Shown here in pieces: positions 1-10,653 of a stretch of DNA of 64,000 nt; position 1 is the first letter of the stretch; each line of letters starts with the position of its first letter. Both the position numbers and the translations under genes were made by a program. The stretch is from Eonycteris spelaea (lineage: Eukaryota; Chordata; Mammalia; Chiroptera; Pteropodidae): positions 7,006,001 through 7,070,000 of the forward strand of contig PUFA01000068.1 of assembly GCA_003508835.1 (NCBI GenBank), written 5' to 3'. The notes under the pieces were generated by a model. That model was not told the DNA's origin. It saw only the letters and a list, made by a program, of their open reading frames with translations, and did no database searches.

Positions 1-900
1 ACACTCTTCCACACTGTGTCAATCTCATCTGAAATGAATTCCATTTGCTAATTTCAACAAAATATATCCATCACATTAGTTGAGAGTTTTGCCTCTTTTA
101 CTGAAAATTTGAAAGTTTGTGGGATTGCTGTCTATCTCATTTGATCCCTTCTTTCTTTTTCATTCCTACCTTCCCATCCTCCTCCTTAACCCTACCTCTC
201 AGATATCCGGGGTCTCCAAACTTTTCTCTTTCTGTTATGCAGAGAAGTTCATTTTTAAACAAATTCAGTTGTCTAACTTGAAAAAAATACACCAAAGCAC
301 ATTAGAGAAAGGGGTCTTTATTGAAGAAGTTTCTGAGTCTGTTGAGAAAAGCTATGACTATAGCTGACAAAACGATGTTTCTTCCAATTATAATACTATA
401 ACATATAAAGACTTATTATAAATAATTCAAATTTTTGCTGTTTCAGTTATTTGTACACATGTTTAATATAAACATCTGAATAACATTTTACTTGTTGGCA
501 TTCATCCCTTATTCAGTTTACTTAAGTATTATTTATCAGGCATTTTGTTAATTGCAAATCTAATATATAAGAATAAAACATAAAGTCTGGATTCCATTAG
601 CTCACCATTTTACTGATGACTTTAGCCATTGTTCATCTAAATCTTTGGTTCACTGTTACTTGTAGTGAATTGTCTTGACCTACCCACAGATAATGGTCAA
701 GATAAATTTATAACAGTACAATACCTGAGTTCTACATGACTATAAATAAATGGTGTCCATTAACTTAATATCAGTTGCCATGGAACTAGCAGTATTAAAA
801 TAGATTTTTGAGAGACAAAAATGATTTCCTGAATAAACTTAAAGGCATGCATCGAGCACAATGTGATCTTGGAAATTCTGGTTCCACTGTGCATCCATAG
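1..900. other. unique AT-rich DNA, no gene seen
   Basis: No repeat family, RNA gene or convincing coding region is visible. The only open frame of note, about 82 codons at 119-367, has no recognisable domain and is rich in Phe, Leu and Ser, as expected from translated pyrimidine-rich intron-like DNA. Confidence 0.5.
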
Positions 901-985
901 TGTGTGTGTGTGTGTGTGTGTATGTGTGTGTATATATATATGTACATATATTATACATATTATATATTTTATATATTATATATAC
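901..985. repeat. compound TG/TA microsatellite
   Basis: A run of about ten TG units at 901-920 is followed by mixed TATG, TA and ATATT units up to about 985. The tract is alternating purine-pyrimidine and very AT-rich in its second half. Confidence 0.9.
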
Positions 986-1085
986 ATGCCTCAGAAGCTT
1001 GAAATGTCAGGGACTATGTCTCTTATTTTCTCTGCCTAGCATATAGTGAGTAATCAAAATTAAATTTCTGTTGAATGATTAAATA
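986..1085 (+). mobile_element. L2 LINE 3' end fragment
   Basis: The segment follows the order seen in L2 3' tails: a stretch resembling 'agggactatgtctct', then 'gcctagcatatagt', then an AATCAAAAT-like stretch and 'ttgaatga' at the end. It is divergent, so the family call rests on order and spacing. Confidence 0.5.
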
Positions 1086-2160
1086 TCAATTCATTTAACA
1101 TTTATATATCTATAACTTTGGTCTTAGCTAGTAGCCTATATTATTCTACTTATTGTACTGTATCATAAGTTTATGGAGTCTCTGGCTCCCTTACTGTGAG
1201 TTCCAAAAAAACCTGTGTTTTGACTTGCAAAACTCTGTGTCACCAGTGCTAAACTGAGAGCCTAGAAAAAGAGGGATGTGTTCAATAACTGCTTCTGAGT
1301 TGAAGTGATTGATCTTTTGAGAACCATCCTGAAAATAAGGAATCAGTGGAGAGGATTTAGGATTAAGAGCACTGTACTCAGAGCATTGATGCAAGCTGAG
1401 ATATAACAATTCAATCACACCCAACTCTTGGGATCTTTTTCTGTAGATAGTATTAACTACTGAAAAAGTTTTAGGTTAAGGTCAGCTATGTTTGCGATTT
1501 TGATACCAAGTTACAGAAAAACAAGTCAAATCAAATTCTGCCACACACATGAAATTTATTAAATGCAGACATTCATTAGCAATCAACACAAAACAGTTAT
1601 TCAACCTATATTGTAATCTCAATAAAGTCATGGAGTGCTTTTAGTTCTGACCACCTCCTGATGAAAAGGTTGTTTGAGGTGAATGTGAACAGAGGTAACT
1701 CTTGTAGTGTTTGTTGGGCAATTAAAAATTATCCTACGCTCCTGGCCAAGCATAGATTACTTTAGGATCAAGCTGTGACCACTATCCTTGAGGATATTGT
1801 TTACAGGACTCACTCAGTTCTTATATAGTGATCATGAAAGGAGAAGGGAGTCCTACTAAAATACATGAGCAAATCCACATGTGTAAGTAACTCCAGCACC
1901 ACCAGCCACAGTGAGAGCTACTTCTAACAGTTGTTATGCTGATTAACAAGCCTAATTTTCTCCAGTGCAAATACACTTGACATTCATCAGATTAATTACC
2001 AAAGCCTCCGTTGAAGATAGAGAGATGCATAAAGGAAGCTTGTGTAGATGACTCTGGTCTTTTTGATACAATGCCAAGTGAATACCACCGAATGTGGTTT
2101 TTGATTAAGGTAACTGAGATTTATATCTTAAAATAACACATTCATAGTATCACACAATTA
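1086..2160. other. unique DNA, nothing recognised
   Basis: No repeat family or coding segment is recognised. A 77-codon minus-strand open frame at 1191-1424 shows no domain and no splice context and is treated as chance. Confidence 0.45.
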
Positions 2161-2164
2161 ATAT

Positions 2165-2240
2165 TAAATTATATATACATGCACACACATACACATATTT
2201 ATACATATTTATACATATGTGTGTGTGTGTGATATACATA
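2165..2240. repeat. imperfect AC/AT/TG microsatellite
   Basis: ACAC, ACAT and TTTATACAT units precede a short (TG)n run ending near 2231. The left half is CA-rich and the right half TG-rich, so the tract has weak self-complementarity. Confidence 0.8.
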
Positions 2241-2589
2241 TTCTTTTCCAGGGGCCATCTGCTCTCTAGAATTAGGATTCAGGGTTTGTGACCTAGGTTG
2301 TGTTAGTGGGTTCTCCTAGGATAATTCTTCTGCCAAGTCATTTTGCCAAGTCTTCTCTGTAATTCCATTCAAATTTTACTTTTTATCTCTTAATTTTCAA
2401 AATTATATGTAGAAATTTTATATAAAATAATTCAGATCTATGTATTTGATATACTATAATTAGTAGATATTTTTTCTGTGATATATTTTATTCCCAAATA
2501 ATTTATAAACTCATCCAGAGAAATTATTATATATTTTTTCCATTTTCATTTGTTTATCTATTGATTTCACAAATATTTAGGGATATCAC

Positions 2590-2682
2590 ACTAGGTTCCT
2601 TTTACTCTACCTTTTGCATTTCTATGCCCACATAACTGGGCTCAGTACATAGAGCATACACTGTAAATATTGATTGACTAAA
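2590..2682 (+). mobile_element. L2-like LINE 3' end fragment
   Basis: The order 'cataactgggctcagtaca', 'tagagcatac', 'aaatattgattga' matches the L2 3' tail (a 'cagtgcctggcacatagt' region followed by 'aaatatttgttga'). It lies less than 100 bases upstream of the exon-like segment at 2764. Confidence 0.45.
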
Positions 2683-2763
2683 AAAAAATCCTATTATGAA
2701 GCCATCATTATTGAAGTTTGCAAGTTTCTTTTTTTAATTTCAAAATAACTTTTTTTATTTTAG

Positions 2764-2841
2764 ATCACTTCAGGTAGCTGTCTCATAGCATCAACTGATC
2801 GATCTTCATTGCATAGGGTGAAAAAGAAACCACCAGATCAG
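2764..2841 (+). other. candidate 78-nt cassette exon (unassigned)
   Basis: This segment has splice-site-like borders. Upstream is a T-rich tract ending in 'tttttttattttag', and downstream is CAG followed by 'gtatgtg', close to the consensus donor. The length is a multiple of three (26 codons). Only one of three forward frames is open through it; that peptide ends SSLHRVKKKPPDQ, a Ser/Thr-rich start followed by a basic, Pro-containing end. I do not recognise the protein. Twenty-six open codons can occur by chance, so the support is the pairing of a good acceptor and donor with a frame-preserving length. If real, the window's left end lies inside a gene on the plus strand, with flanking exons outside the visible sequence. 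It could instead be a pseudo-exon, which is common in introns. Confidence 0.3.
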
Positions 2842-4454
2842 GTATGTGTTCTAGTACCAAAATGAACTTACTCAAAATTAAATACCTACAATACACCTCA
2901 GAGTGAAACTTTAAAAATATTCTTACAATAACACTTGAGGTAATTGATTTTGGCAATCACTAGAAGTAAGGGACCATTTTATTCCTACTACAAGATCTCT
3001 TTTGTGGAAAAGAATCTATTTATACAAGTACTTGTTAAAGTTTCTACATTGCAATTTACTCCACCTAATAATTACCTTATCAACACATATTCTGTCTAAG
3101 TGTCATTAGTCACAGTCCTTCTAATGTAATCTGGGTGTTCATTGTTCTTCTGTTTGATATGTACTGGAAGCTCACAGCATCTTATTCTAATCAGTATTTG
3201 AATGCATTGTCTGTTGAAATGAAAGTAACAGTGATTAGTAGGGTAGATGTTTCCCTTCAACGTGAAAATGGAGGGGTTAAAACCATAAATTAAAATAAAT
3301 ACTCAGTCTTTGCATGCATTTTTCAAGATAGTGTGATATAAATTCTGTGAAGTGGAAATCAGGTACTAGTCAAGTTATAAAGGCCTGCGAAGTAGATGAT
3401 GTTTGGAAATTGCTATACTACTCACTTCGGAAAATAGACAAAGAACTGTAATATGTTGAAAAAATAAAATATTATTTGCCTTTATGGATGGTTATTTTGA
3501 CAAAGAGACTGGGAGAAACATGGAGAGGGAAAATAGAACAATCAGAATTTCATGCCAGATGCATTAGTGCATCAGCATATTAACAGAAGGCTTAGAAGAG
3601 TCTTTGACTGTATTATTACTATTCATTAGTACATTACTGTTCTTATCAACATTAGACACCTCATTGCTTCTTGATTGAAAAATGCTATAACTCAGTTGTT
3701 TATGACAGTTGTCAGAATATAAAGATTTGTTTTTTATAGTTAGCTGATTATTCTCGTATTGATCATATTCATCTCTTGTTTCTCCATATATTAGTATTTT
3801 TCATTGAGATTTCTAATTTATGAGTTTATGAGAAAAAATTTTAAATATAATGCATGTGTCAATGAACTGTCATTTATTTCACAGTTGAGGAAGGAATCAA
3901 AGACAATGTGGTTCCCATGTCTTTGTTTGTTCATAAAAAACAATATTGTGATGTATATCTTTTATTTAAATAAATTGTGTAATAATTTCTTCTCTTCAAA
4001 CTTTACAAACACTTGCTGAGAGTAGGTAATACATAAAGCTGTAGAATACAGATGAGCCAGCCAGACTAGGGGTGGGTGCCTAGTTAGTAAATGTCCCAAG
4101 GAAGAACAGGGTCAACCTTAAAACACCAATTTACAATGCAAGATATCATCATTTCAAGAGTGATGTCATGATTTTCTGACTGTAACAGTTTCAGTCTTAG
4201 TCATCAGGCTGATTGGGAGCATCCCCCCACCCCAACCTTTTTTTTTTTTCTTTTTGTCTGAATTGCTTAAACAGTCATTAAGAAGATGGAGGAGTTAGAA
4301 TGGGTTAGAATGATTCCTCTGACTACTGATCTGCTCAGATTTTGTACAAAATCACTATCTAGGACTCTTTGGATTATGGGCCAGGGGTCTAATATGCTTC
4401 ATTAAAGCTTTAATCACATAGAATAAGGAGATTCAATATAAAGCATCTTTGGAG
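2842..4454. other. unique DNA, nothing recognised
   Basis: No repeat family or gene is recognised. A T-run at 4239-4250 follows a C-rich stretch. If the 2764-2841 exon is real, this would be intron. The 71-codon open frame at 3804-4019 has no domain. Confidence 0.4.
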
Positions 4455-4489
4455 TAATAACTTCTTAACCCATAATTAAGAAGTTATTA
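4455..4489. repeat. perfect hairpin, 14-bp arms, 7-nt loop
   Basis: The left arm TAATAACTTCTTAA (4455-4468) and right arm TTAAGAAGTTATTA (4476-4489) are exact reverse complements around the loop CCCATAA. No T-run follows, and there is no adjacent gene, so this is not a terminator. Confidence 0.9.
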
Positions 4490-4848
4490 GTCTTCCAGGT
4501 CAAGAAGCTGTTACTACATTGAGATTTCTGTGTTTCATAATGCCTGCCCTCTGTCATATCGCACCATCCCCCACACATGCGCTTATTACTGTTTTTGAGC
4601 AAGGCATTTATTCAATATAATCTTTTGTTTGTTTTAATTTCATTAACGTATTGTAAACCTTTCAGCCAAGCTCACATATTAAAAATAAAATTAATAATAA
4701 AATGCAGTAAGTGTTTCGTAGTGCCCTCCATGATTCTGGGCAAACCATTTAAACCTTTGCCCTTTCTACTCAGCAGATTGAAGACCTCTGCGGGAGGAAG
4801 GCTAGTTCCTCTCATGTAGAGACATAATATCTTTGTTCTTTCTTTTTT

Positions 4849-4861
4849 CTTTTTTTTTTTT
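4849..4861. repeat. poly(T) run in T-rich tract
   Basis: A T-rich stretch (about 4835-4861, with C interruptions) ends in a run of about 13 T. No SINE or LINE body is recognisable on either side, so it is not called as a retroelement tail. Confidence 0.7.
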
Positions 4862-4964
4862 GGCATCAGATGAAGAGATCTATTTAAATGTATTTCGATC
4901 TGTTTGATAAGTAATTTGTTATTTTTATAGAATAAATAGAGCATACATTTTAGAGACAAGTAAA

Positions 4965-5168
4965 CTTAATATCAGGTCTCATACTCGTTTTACACTAGCT
5001 GTGACTCATGAGAAAGCAAGTTAGCTCTCTTTGCTACAGCTGCTACATTTGCAAGTGGGAAAGAGTGATATTTCTAAAAAGATTTTTTCTAAGGATTAAA
5101 TGAGGTTATATGTTTCAAGCAGTATATGGGTAGCATAGAGCAAGCACACAAAAATGTTAATTGTATTA
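4965..5168 (+). mobile_element. MIR SINE fragment
   Basis: The right half carries MIR core and tail landmarks: 'aaggattaaatgaggtta', then a region where MIR has 'gtaaagcacttag', then 'gcatagagcaag'. The left half is degraded. Confidence 0.55.
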
Positions 5169-5199
5169 TGGAATTGCTTAGAGTATTAATCAGAGTGAT

Positions 5200-5230
<31 letters not shown>

Positions 5231-5244
5231 GAGAGAGAGAGAGA
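5200..5244. repeat. compound (CA)n-(GA)n microsatellite
   Basis: About thirteen CA units (to 5227) run directly into about eight GA units (to 5244). Confidence 0.95.
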
Positions 5245-5640
5245 TCACATGGAATAAGAATAGCTGATCTATTTTCAAATAATTGGAGTGAAAAAAAAAA
5301 TCTCAACACTAAAATAGCTTGAAGATAGCTTAAAGTTCAAAGATTTGCAGCACCTCAGCTTGATTATCATTGTAAATGCAGAAAGCTGATGTAAAAGTGT
5401 CCATGAATATCATTTGTCCCAAAGATTTTTAATGACTGGATTGTTTGTTGGATTTATTTTGTTTGATCTGTTTTTGTTTCTTATGTGGAGCTACACTATA
5501 TATGAAAGTTACATAAGGAAAGCTGATCTCTCTGGGGATGGGCGAAGCTCAGATTCTTGACTGTTCAACTACCCCACTAACACCAACCCTGAGTTTACTC
5601 TGAAAACACTCCAATGCTTTGAGAACGCAGTGTGGAAAAC
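5245..5640. other. unique DNA, nothing recognised
   Basis: AT-rich sequence with no recognised repeat, gene or regulatory site. Confidence 0.4.
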
Positions 5641-5772
5641 ACTGACCTACTCCAGTACTTTAAATTTTAGGATAGAGAAACTGAAGTCAATATTAGTGAA
5701 ATGACATGTGCAAGGTCATATGCTGAGAAAAGAACAAATCTAGGTATGCTGACTCCCATCTACTGAATCATG
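5640..5772 (-). mobile_element. MIR SINE, antisense
   Basis: It shows the antisense MIR order: 'gagaaactgaagtc', 'gtgcaaggtcatatgctga', then 'gactcccat' near the end. These match the complement of the MIR conserved core and tRNA-derived part. Confidence 0.6.
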
Positions 5773-5889
5773 TTGATTCTTCCGAAGAATACATTAAAAG
5801 TTTAGTCCAGCAATATGGCTATGGAAAGTGTGGCTTTTCCTCCCTTTTGCCAGGCATATCATTTTGATAGCTGCACATGTGTTAGAGCA

Positions 5890-6047
5890 GCAGTTTCTCA
5901 AAGTGTGGCCCCAAACACTGGCATCAGTATATCATTTTAGAAATACAAATTCTTGGGCCTACTCAGAACATTTGAGGCTTAGTAACTTATGGATTAAAAA
6001 AGCCCTCAGGAAGGTTCTGACCTGTGTTAAAGTTTGAAAACTTCTGT
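5890..6047. mobile_element. MER5A-like hAT DNA transposon remnant
   Basis: The segment opens with 'cagtttctcaaagtg' and closes with 'agtttgaaaacttctg', the partly complementary ends of MER5A. Internal 'agaaatacaaattcttggg' and 'aagccctcaggaaggttctga' match the family. It is a non-autonomous element with no coding capacity. Confidence 0.8.
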
Positions 6048-6177
6048 ATTAAAGAAAATTTGGGGGAATTAGCTCTGTCCGTAAAATAATTTTAATTACA
6101 TAGCTTATCTATCAATTGGCAAAAACCATTATGTAGATACATAAAATTTTAATAAAAAACACTAGAGAAGGAAGAAT

Positions 6178-6410
6178 GAAATTAAACATTGCTGATCAAC
6201 TACTATATAGCAACCAGTCTTTGATTTCTATTAGTTTTTTTAACCCTTATAGCTGCACTTTAAAATATGTTTTATTTTCTGAACTTTTCGATGGGAAAAT
6301 TAGACTCAATGAGAATAATAATTTGTCTAAGACATTCAGCTGGAAGTTGCCAAGCTAGGATTTGAACCCAGATGTAGCTTTACATCTTCCCATTATAAAT
6401 TGAAACCAAC
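6178..6410 (-). mobile_element. MIR SINE, antisense
   Basis: It matches the complement of MIR from tail to head, with 'gatgggaaaattagactcaa' and 'ccaagctaggatttgaaccc' as the conserved landmarks. A 60-codon open frame across it is a by-product. Confidence 0.7.
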
Positions 6411-6411
6411 T

Positions 6412-7190
6412 AGGCTTCACACACACCTGGGGTAGAATGTCTGCAACTTCAGGCAAAAATCCATGCATTTGATATTCATTACCATTATGGAGTGCTTTGA
6501 TGCTCATTATACTGGGAATGTAATATACCTCCTTCTTGATGTTACATGTAAATAATGATTTATCATTCTGACAATGACTATGCCTTTTCTATTCTTTTTC
6601 ATTCTGCTTATATTTATTTTGACTATCAATCCCCACATTTTTATATACTTGCCTTACTATGACAAGCTAATATATATGTGTATACTTATTTTCTTCTCTA
6701 ACATTTCATGTAATAAATGAATATAGCTCCAGTGTTTCCTGTTTTAGGACACCTAAAAAGTTTCTGAAAAATGAATCATCACCTTAGATAATATATAAAT
6801 AAAATCATGTAAGTATTATGTAAATGTAATTACATATAGAAGTAATGACAGGGATATGCAGTAGAAACTTCAGAGCTGTAATATAGAGAGTTATAGGAGA
6901 GGATAATTATATATCATGTTTCTTAAAGTTTCAACATCTAGGAAGAAATTCATCAATTTTAATATCTGAAAGAGACATTAAATATCTTATTGTGTTCTGC
7001 AGTGCATGTAGTGAATGGGTGGTCTGATTAAGTAATAAATGATATAAAGATATTGTGAGCTTGGAAGATGTTTATGTTGTGGAAGCATCACAGTTCTTGA
7101 GCTGTTAAGATTACATGTCAATTATACCCCTTCCTGGTCTGTACTTGAGATTGGTTTTCCATGGCCAGGGAGAAGAATTCCCCTTGCCCA
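6412..7190. other. unique DNA, nothing recognised
   Basis: AT-rich sequence without recognised repeats or coding segments. Confidence 0.4.
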
Positions 7191-7194
7191 CTCC

Positions 7195-7227
7195 ACATTC
7201 TAGGGTACTGCCTGTACCCTAGAATGT
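7195..7227. repeat. perfect hairpin, 14-bp arms, 5-nt loop
   Basis: The left arm ACATTCTAGGGTAC (7195-7208) and right arm GTACCCTAGAATGT (7214-7227) are exact reverse complements around TGCCT. The surrounding sequence is not a recognised transposon, and no target-site repeat was found at its edges. Confidence 0.92.
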
Positions 7228-7298
7228 CAGCCGTATAATCTAGATCTTGGTAAAGTTTTGGAAGATGGAACTGCTGGAAGATTGAGCGGGTTGTACCG

Positions 7299-7523
7299 AT
7301 GGCTGCCAAAATAAAAATAACCGAAGGAGATAAATGCATAAAATGTAGCAAAGAAGTTAATGCAATACTAGTATTTGAGGATGTGTGTCAAATATTGTAT
7401 CTGAAGGCTAATATGGAGTGTCTATGTAGAAGAAAAGACCAGAAATCAGAAGTTAATGAGATCAAATCTGTAAGCAGAACAAAGGAAGAAGTTCAAGTAC
7501 TCAGTCTTATTAGAGACAAATAA
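7299..7523 (+). other. 74-codon open frame, probably not a gene
   Basis: The ATG has a fair initiation context (ACCGATGG) and the frame encodes a charged, Lys- and Glu-rich peptide with four Cys residues in its first two thirds, including a CxxC pair near residues 13-16. I recognise no family. The stop lies within 'acaaataaaag', which also contains a polyadenylation-like hexamer. There are no splice sites or homologous neighbour to support it; a fragment of an unrecognised repeat is equally possible. Confidence 0.15.
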
Positions 7524-7669
7524 AAGTTTGGGACCCAGATCAGCTAACTTTGAAACTCTAGACTCTGTGGACACTTTCATTTTTCTAAGGCAAAAGTAGC
7601 AGTCAGTCAGTTGTCATTCACCACATACCATATCCAAGACCAAATTCTCTTTATTTTTCTAAGTAAATG

Positions 7670-8146
7670 TTTCTCTAATTCTTTTACTTCTCTTCAACTC
7701 CACTGCCATTACCATACTCCATGCCACCATTATCTCTTGTCTGAATGAGTACAAATGCCTCCTAACTGGTTGCCTCATTGCCGTTTATTCTATCTACAGT
7801 CTTTTTTCAATACAGCAGCCAAAGAGCCTAATTCTCTAATCACTCACTATTGCTTTTAGGAAAAAGAACTATTAAAGAGTTTTAATATGATCTACAAGAC
7901 TCTGCATGCTGTTATGCCTGCTTGCTGCTATAGCCTTATCCATGATTCTCACAGCCCTACTCCCTCTGCATCTCAACATTGTCCTCTAAATGATATAATT
8001 TTTTGTGTCCTTTCTATGTAGAGAGCTTTCTCCATTGCCCTTTTCTCTTTTAGGTTCTACAGGTCTCATTTTAAAAATTCTTTCACCAGGAAATACTTTT
8101 TTGACAATTTTCTCCTGAAATACACACGCGCGTGTGAACACACACA

Positions 8147-8177
<31 letters not shown>

Positions 8178-8330
8178 CTTCACAGGTCTGGTCCCCTGTT
8201 ATATTTCCTCATAGCTCTCAGGTTTTTCCTTCACAGCACTAACTAGCTTGGAACTGTATATTTATGTGTTAATTTGAGTAAATGACTGGCTCTCCCACTA
8301 AACTTAATCTACATAGAGTGACTGATAATG
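7670..8330 (+). mobile_element. L2 LINE 3' region
   Basis: Landmarks in order resemble L2: 'cctcctaactggttgcct' (7760 area), 'aatatgatctacaagactct' and 'gcatgctgttatgcctg' (about 7885-7920), and 'ctgttatatttcctcatag' near 8200. It is heavily diverged and interrupted by a CA microsatellite at about 8121-8178. Confidence 0.6.
8121..8178. repeat. (CA)n microsatellite with CG/TG start
   Basis: It begins with 'acacacgcgcgtgtg', a short self-complementary stretch with a CGCG core, and continues as two CA runs separated by one CC. Three CpG in a row are unusual in this CpG-poor window. Confidence 0.9.
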
Positions 8331-8344
8331 CATATATCTTTTTT

Positions 8345-9482
8345 GAGTATAGGTATACCCTAAGCAAACTCTTCTTAGATATGACACCAAAACTATAAAT
8401 GACAAAAGAAAAAACAGATAAATTGAACCACAAAATTAAAAGCTTTTGTACTGTAAGCAGTATTATCATTAAAGTGAAAAAGAAAACTCACTGAATGAGA
8501 TAAAGTATTTAAAAATCATACATCTGATAGGGGATTTATATTCAGAATGTATAAATAACTTACAGCTCAATAATGAAAAGGTAAATAACCTTTCTAAAAT
8601 GGGCAAATAATATGAATAGATAATTATGCAAAGATGGTATACAAATAATCAATATGCACATGATAAAATGCACATTACCAATGTAAATCAAAATGCAGAT
8701 CAAAACCACAATGTGATGTTACTTTATGTCCTATAGGATGTCAAAGTACAGATTAAGGATAACAGCATGTTGACAAATTGTACAAATTGTGATCCAATTT
8801 GCTGGTAGACATGTAAAATGGTACAACTACTTTAGAAAATACTTTGTCAGGTTTTTAAAATGTTAAACATAGAATTATTATATGACTCCTAGAAATTTAA
8901 TTCCTAGTTATATACCCAATAGAATTCAAAATATGTCTCCACATTAAACTTTGTAAATGAATGTTCATTAGAGTGGTATTCATATTGGCCCCAAAGTGGA
9001 AACAACCTAAATTTCTATCAACTAATGAATGGATAAAAAAAAATTGGTATATTTATTCAGTGAAATATTTAGCAATAAAAAGGAATGACGTATTCATATG
9101 TACTACAACGTGGAGGAACTTTGCAAACATTATGCTAAGTGAATAAGCGAGGCCCTCAAACACAAAATAGTCATGATTTTATTTATATGAAATAGCCAGA
9201 ATAGATAAATATACAGAGACAGAAAGTAGATTAGTGTTTGCCTAGGAGTAAGAAGGAAAATATTTGGGAGTAATAGGGAGTGACTAATAATGCATACAGG
9301 TTTTGGTTTTTGTTTTAATATCTTTTGGTATTAAAAAGTTTAAAAAATTAGATTGTGGTGATGGTTATACAACTTTGTAAATATACTAAACATTATTGGT
9401 TATATACTTTAGGTATTATATACTTTAGAATTGCATCATATGAGAATTGGATTGCAATAAATCCATTAAAATATTTCAATCT
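8345..9482 (+). mobile_element. old L1 (L1M-like) 3' fragment
   Basis: The segment follows L1 ORF2 C-terminal and 3' UTR order: 'ttagatatgacaccaaaa', a diverged 'gggcaaataatatgaatag', 'aaatgcagatcaaaaccaca', 'tggataaaaaaaaattggta', then the 3' UTR 'attgtggtgatggttataca' and a final 'attgcaataaa'. It is 5'-truncated and full of stops and gaps. The 61-codon open frame at 8961-9146 is an ORF2 shard. Confidence 0.85.
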
Positions 9483-9499
9483 TTCATAAAAATACAAGA

Positions 9500-10653
9500 T
9501 TTTTAAAATTTAATGTGTGGGTACAGTATTTACACTGAGAAGTCAAAAACTGTTAGTACACACTTACAAAAAGTAATGCAAAACACCAGAAATGGTAAAT
9601 GCATGGGTAAATATTTAAAAAGTCTTATATTTAAATATATTTGAAAGATAATTGTTTAAAGCAAAATATTAATATTGTATTATGATTTTTTAACATATAG
9701 AGAAATAAAATGTATGAAAATAATAGAAAAATGCTGGGGGGAATGGGAGTATATTATCGTAAGGTTGTTTTCCTGTATGTGAATTATTGTTATAGCACTT
9801 GAAGGTATACTGTAATAAGTCAAAGATGTTTATTATAAACTATAAAGGAACTAATAAAATAATAAAGCAGAGATATAGCTTTAAAAAGAAGTATAAAGGA
9901 ATTTTAAAGTGTTTAATTAATCCAAAAGAAGATATAATAAGAAGGACAAAGCTGCAGGGAATATATGGCAAAGCGATTTTTAAAAAAAGTATGATAGTAT
10001 ATTTAAAGCTGACTTTATCAATAATCATTAAATATAAATTGACTAAGCCCCAATTAAAAGTCAAAGATTGTGAGAATAGAGACACACACACACACACACA
10101 CACACATACGTGTGTGTGTGTGTGTGTGTGTGTATCAACTAATTGCATACATTAAAACTAGAGATACATATAGGTTAAAAGTAAAAAAAAAATTGGGAAA
10201 CATAGATCATGCTAATGATAAGTAAAAGAAAGGTGCAGTAGCTATATCAGACAAAGCAGATTTCAGGCAAAGAATATTACCAAGAATGAATAAAGTCTTT
10301 TATAGTTTTAAAGAAGTCAAAGTGGAAGTGACAATCCTAAACTATTATACATCTAATAACAGAGCTTCAAAATATATGAAGCAAAATCTGTAAGAACTGC
10401 AGGTAGAAATCAATATCTATAATCGGTTAGAAATGTCAACACCTCTCTCATAACAAATAGGAAAATAAAACAAAATCAGTAAAGTTATTGATGATTTGAA
10501 GGATACTAAAATACAAATTGGCCTAATTAAATTTATAGAATATTCCACTCAGCTGAAGCAAAATATACATTATTTTCAAGTACACATGAAACATTTAGCA
10601 AGATAGACCATATTCTGGCCATCACATATATTTTTAATAAATTTAAAATAATT
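9500..10653 (+). mobile_element. outer old L1, left part (ORF1-ORF2 spacer and endonuclease region)
   Basis: This is the left part of an ancient L1 that resumes at 17,044. It runs through the region before ORF2 ('aaagatgtttattataaac') into the ORF2 endonuclease domain: 'tcaataatcattaaat', 'ctaataacagagcttcaa', 'agcaagatagaccatattct'. Many frameshifts and stops are present, and a CA/TG tract has expanded inside the endonuclease region. It breaks off within 'taaaataatt' (10644-10653), which recurs at 17,044-17,053 where the same L1 continues in register. No intact ORF remains. Confidence 0.85.
10081..10133. repeat. (CA)n-TACG-(TG)n inverted repeat
   Basis: About 12 CA units are followed by TACG and about 12 TG units, so the two halves are reverse complements and can form a long hairpin or cruciform. 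It lies inside the endonuclease region of the outer L1 and produces spurious open frames on both strands that read as Thr-His and Cys-Val repeats. Confidence 0.95.

Noticed and set aside
4455..4489. Hairpin considered as a bacterial-type terminator
   Set aside because: The DNA is mammalian and no T-run or upstream gene accompanies it.
7986..8183. Minus-strand frame beginning with Cys-Val repeats
   Set aside because: It is a CA microsatellite inside an L2 fragment.
9799..10155. 118-codon plus-strand frame and its 102-codon minus-strand counterpart
   Set aside because: Both run through the CA/TG tract and a decayed L1; the C-terminal Thr-His and Cys-Val repeats are microsatellite translation.
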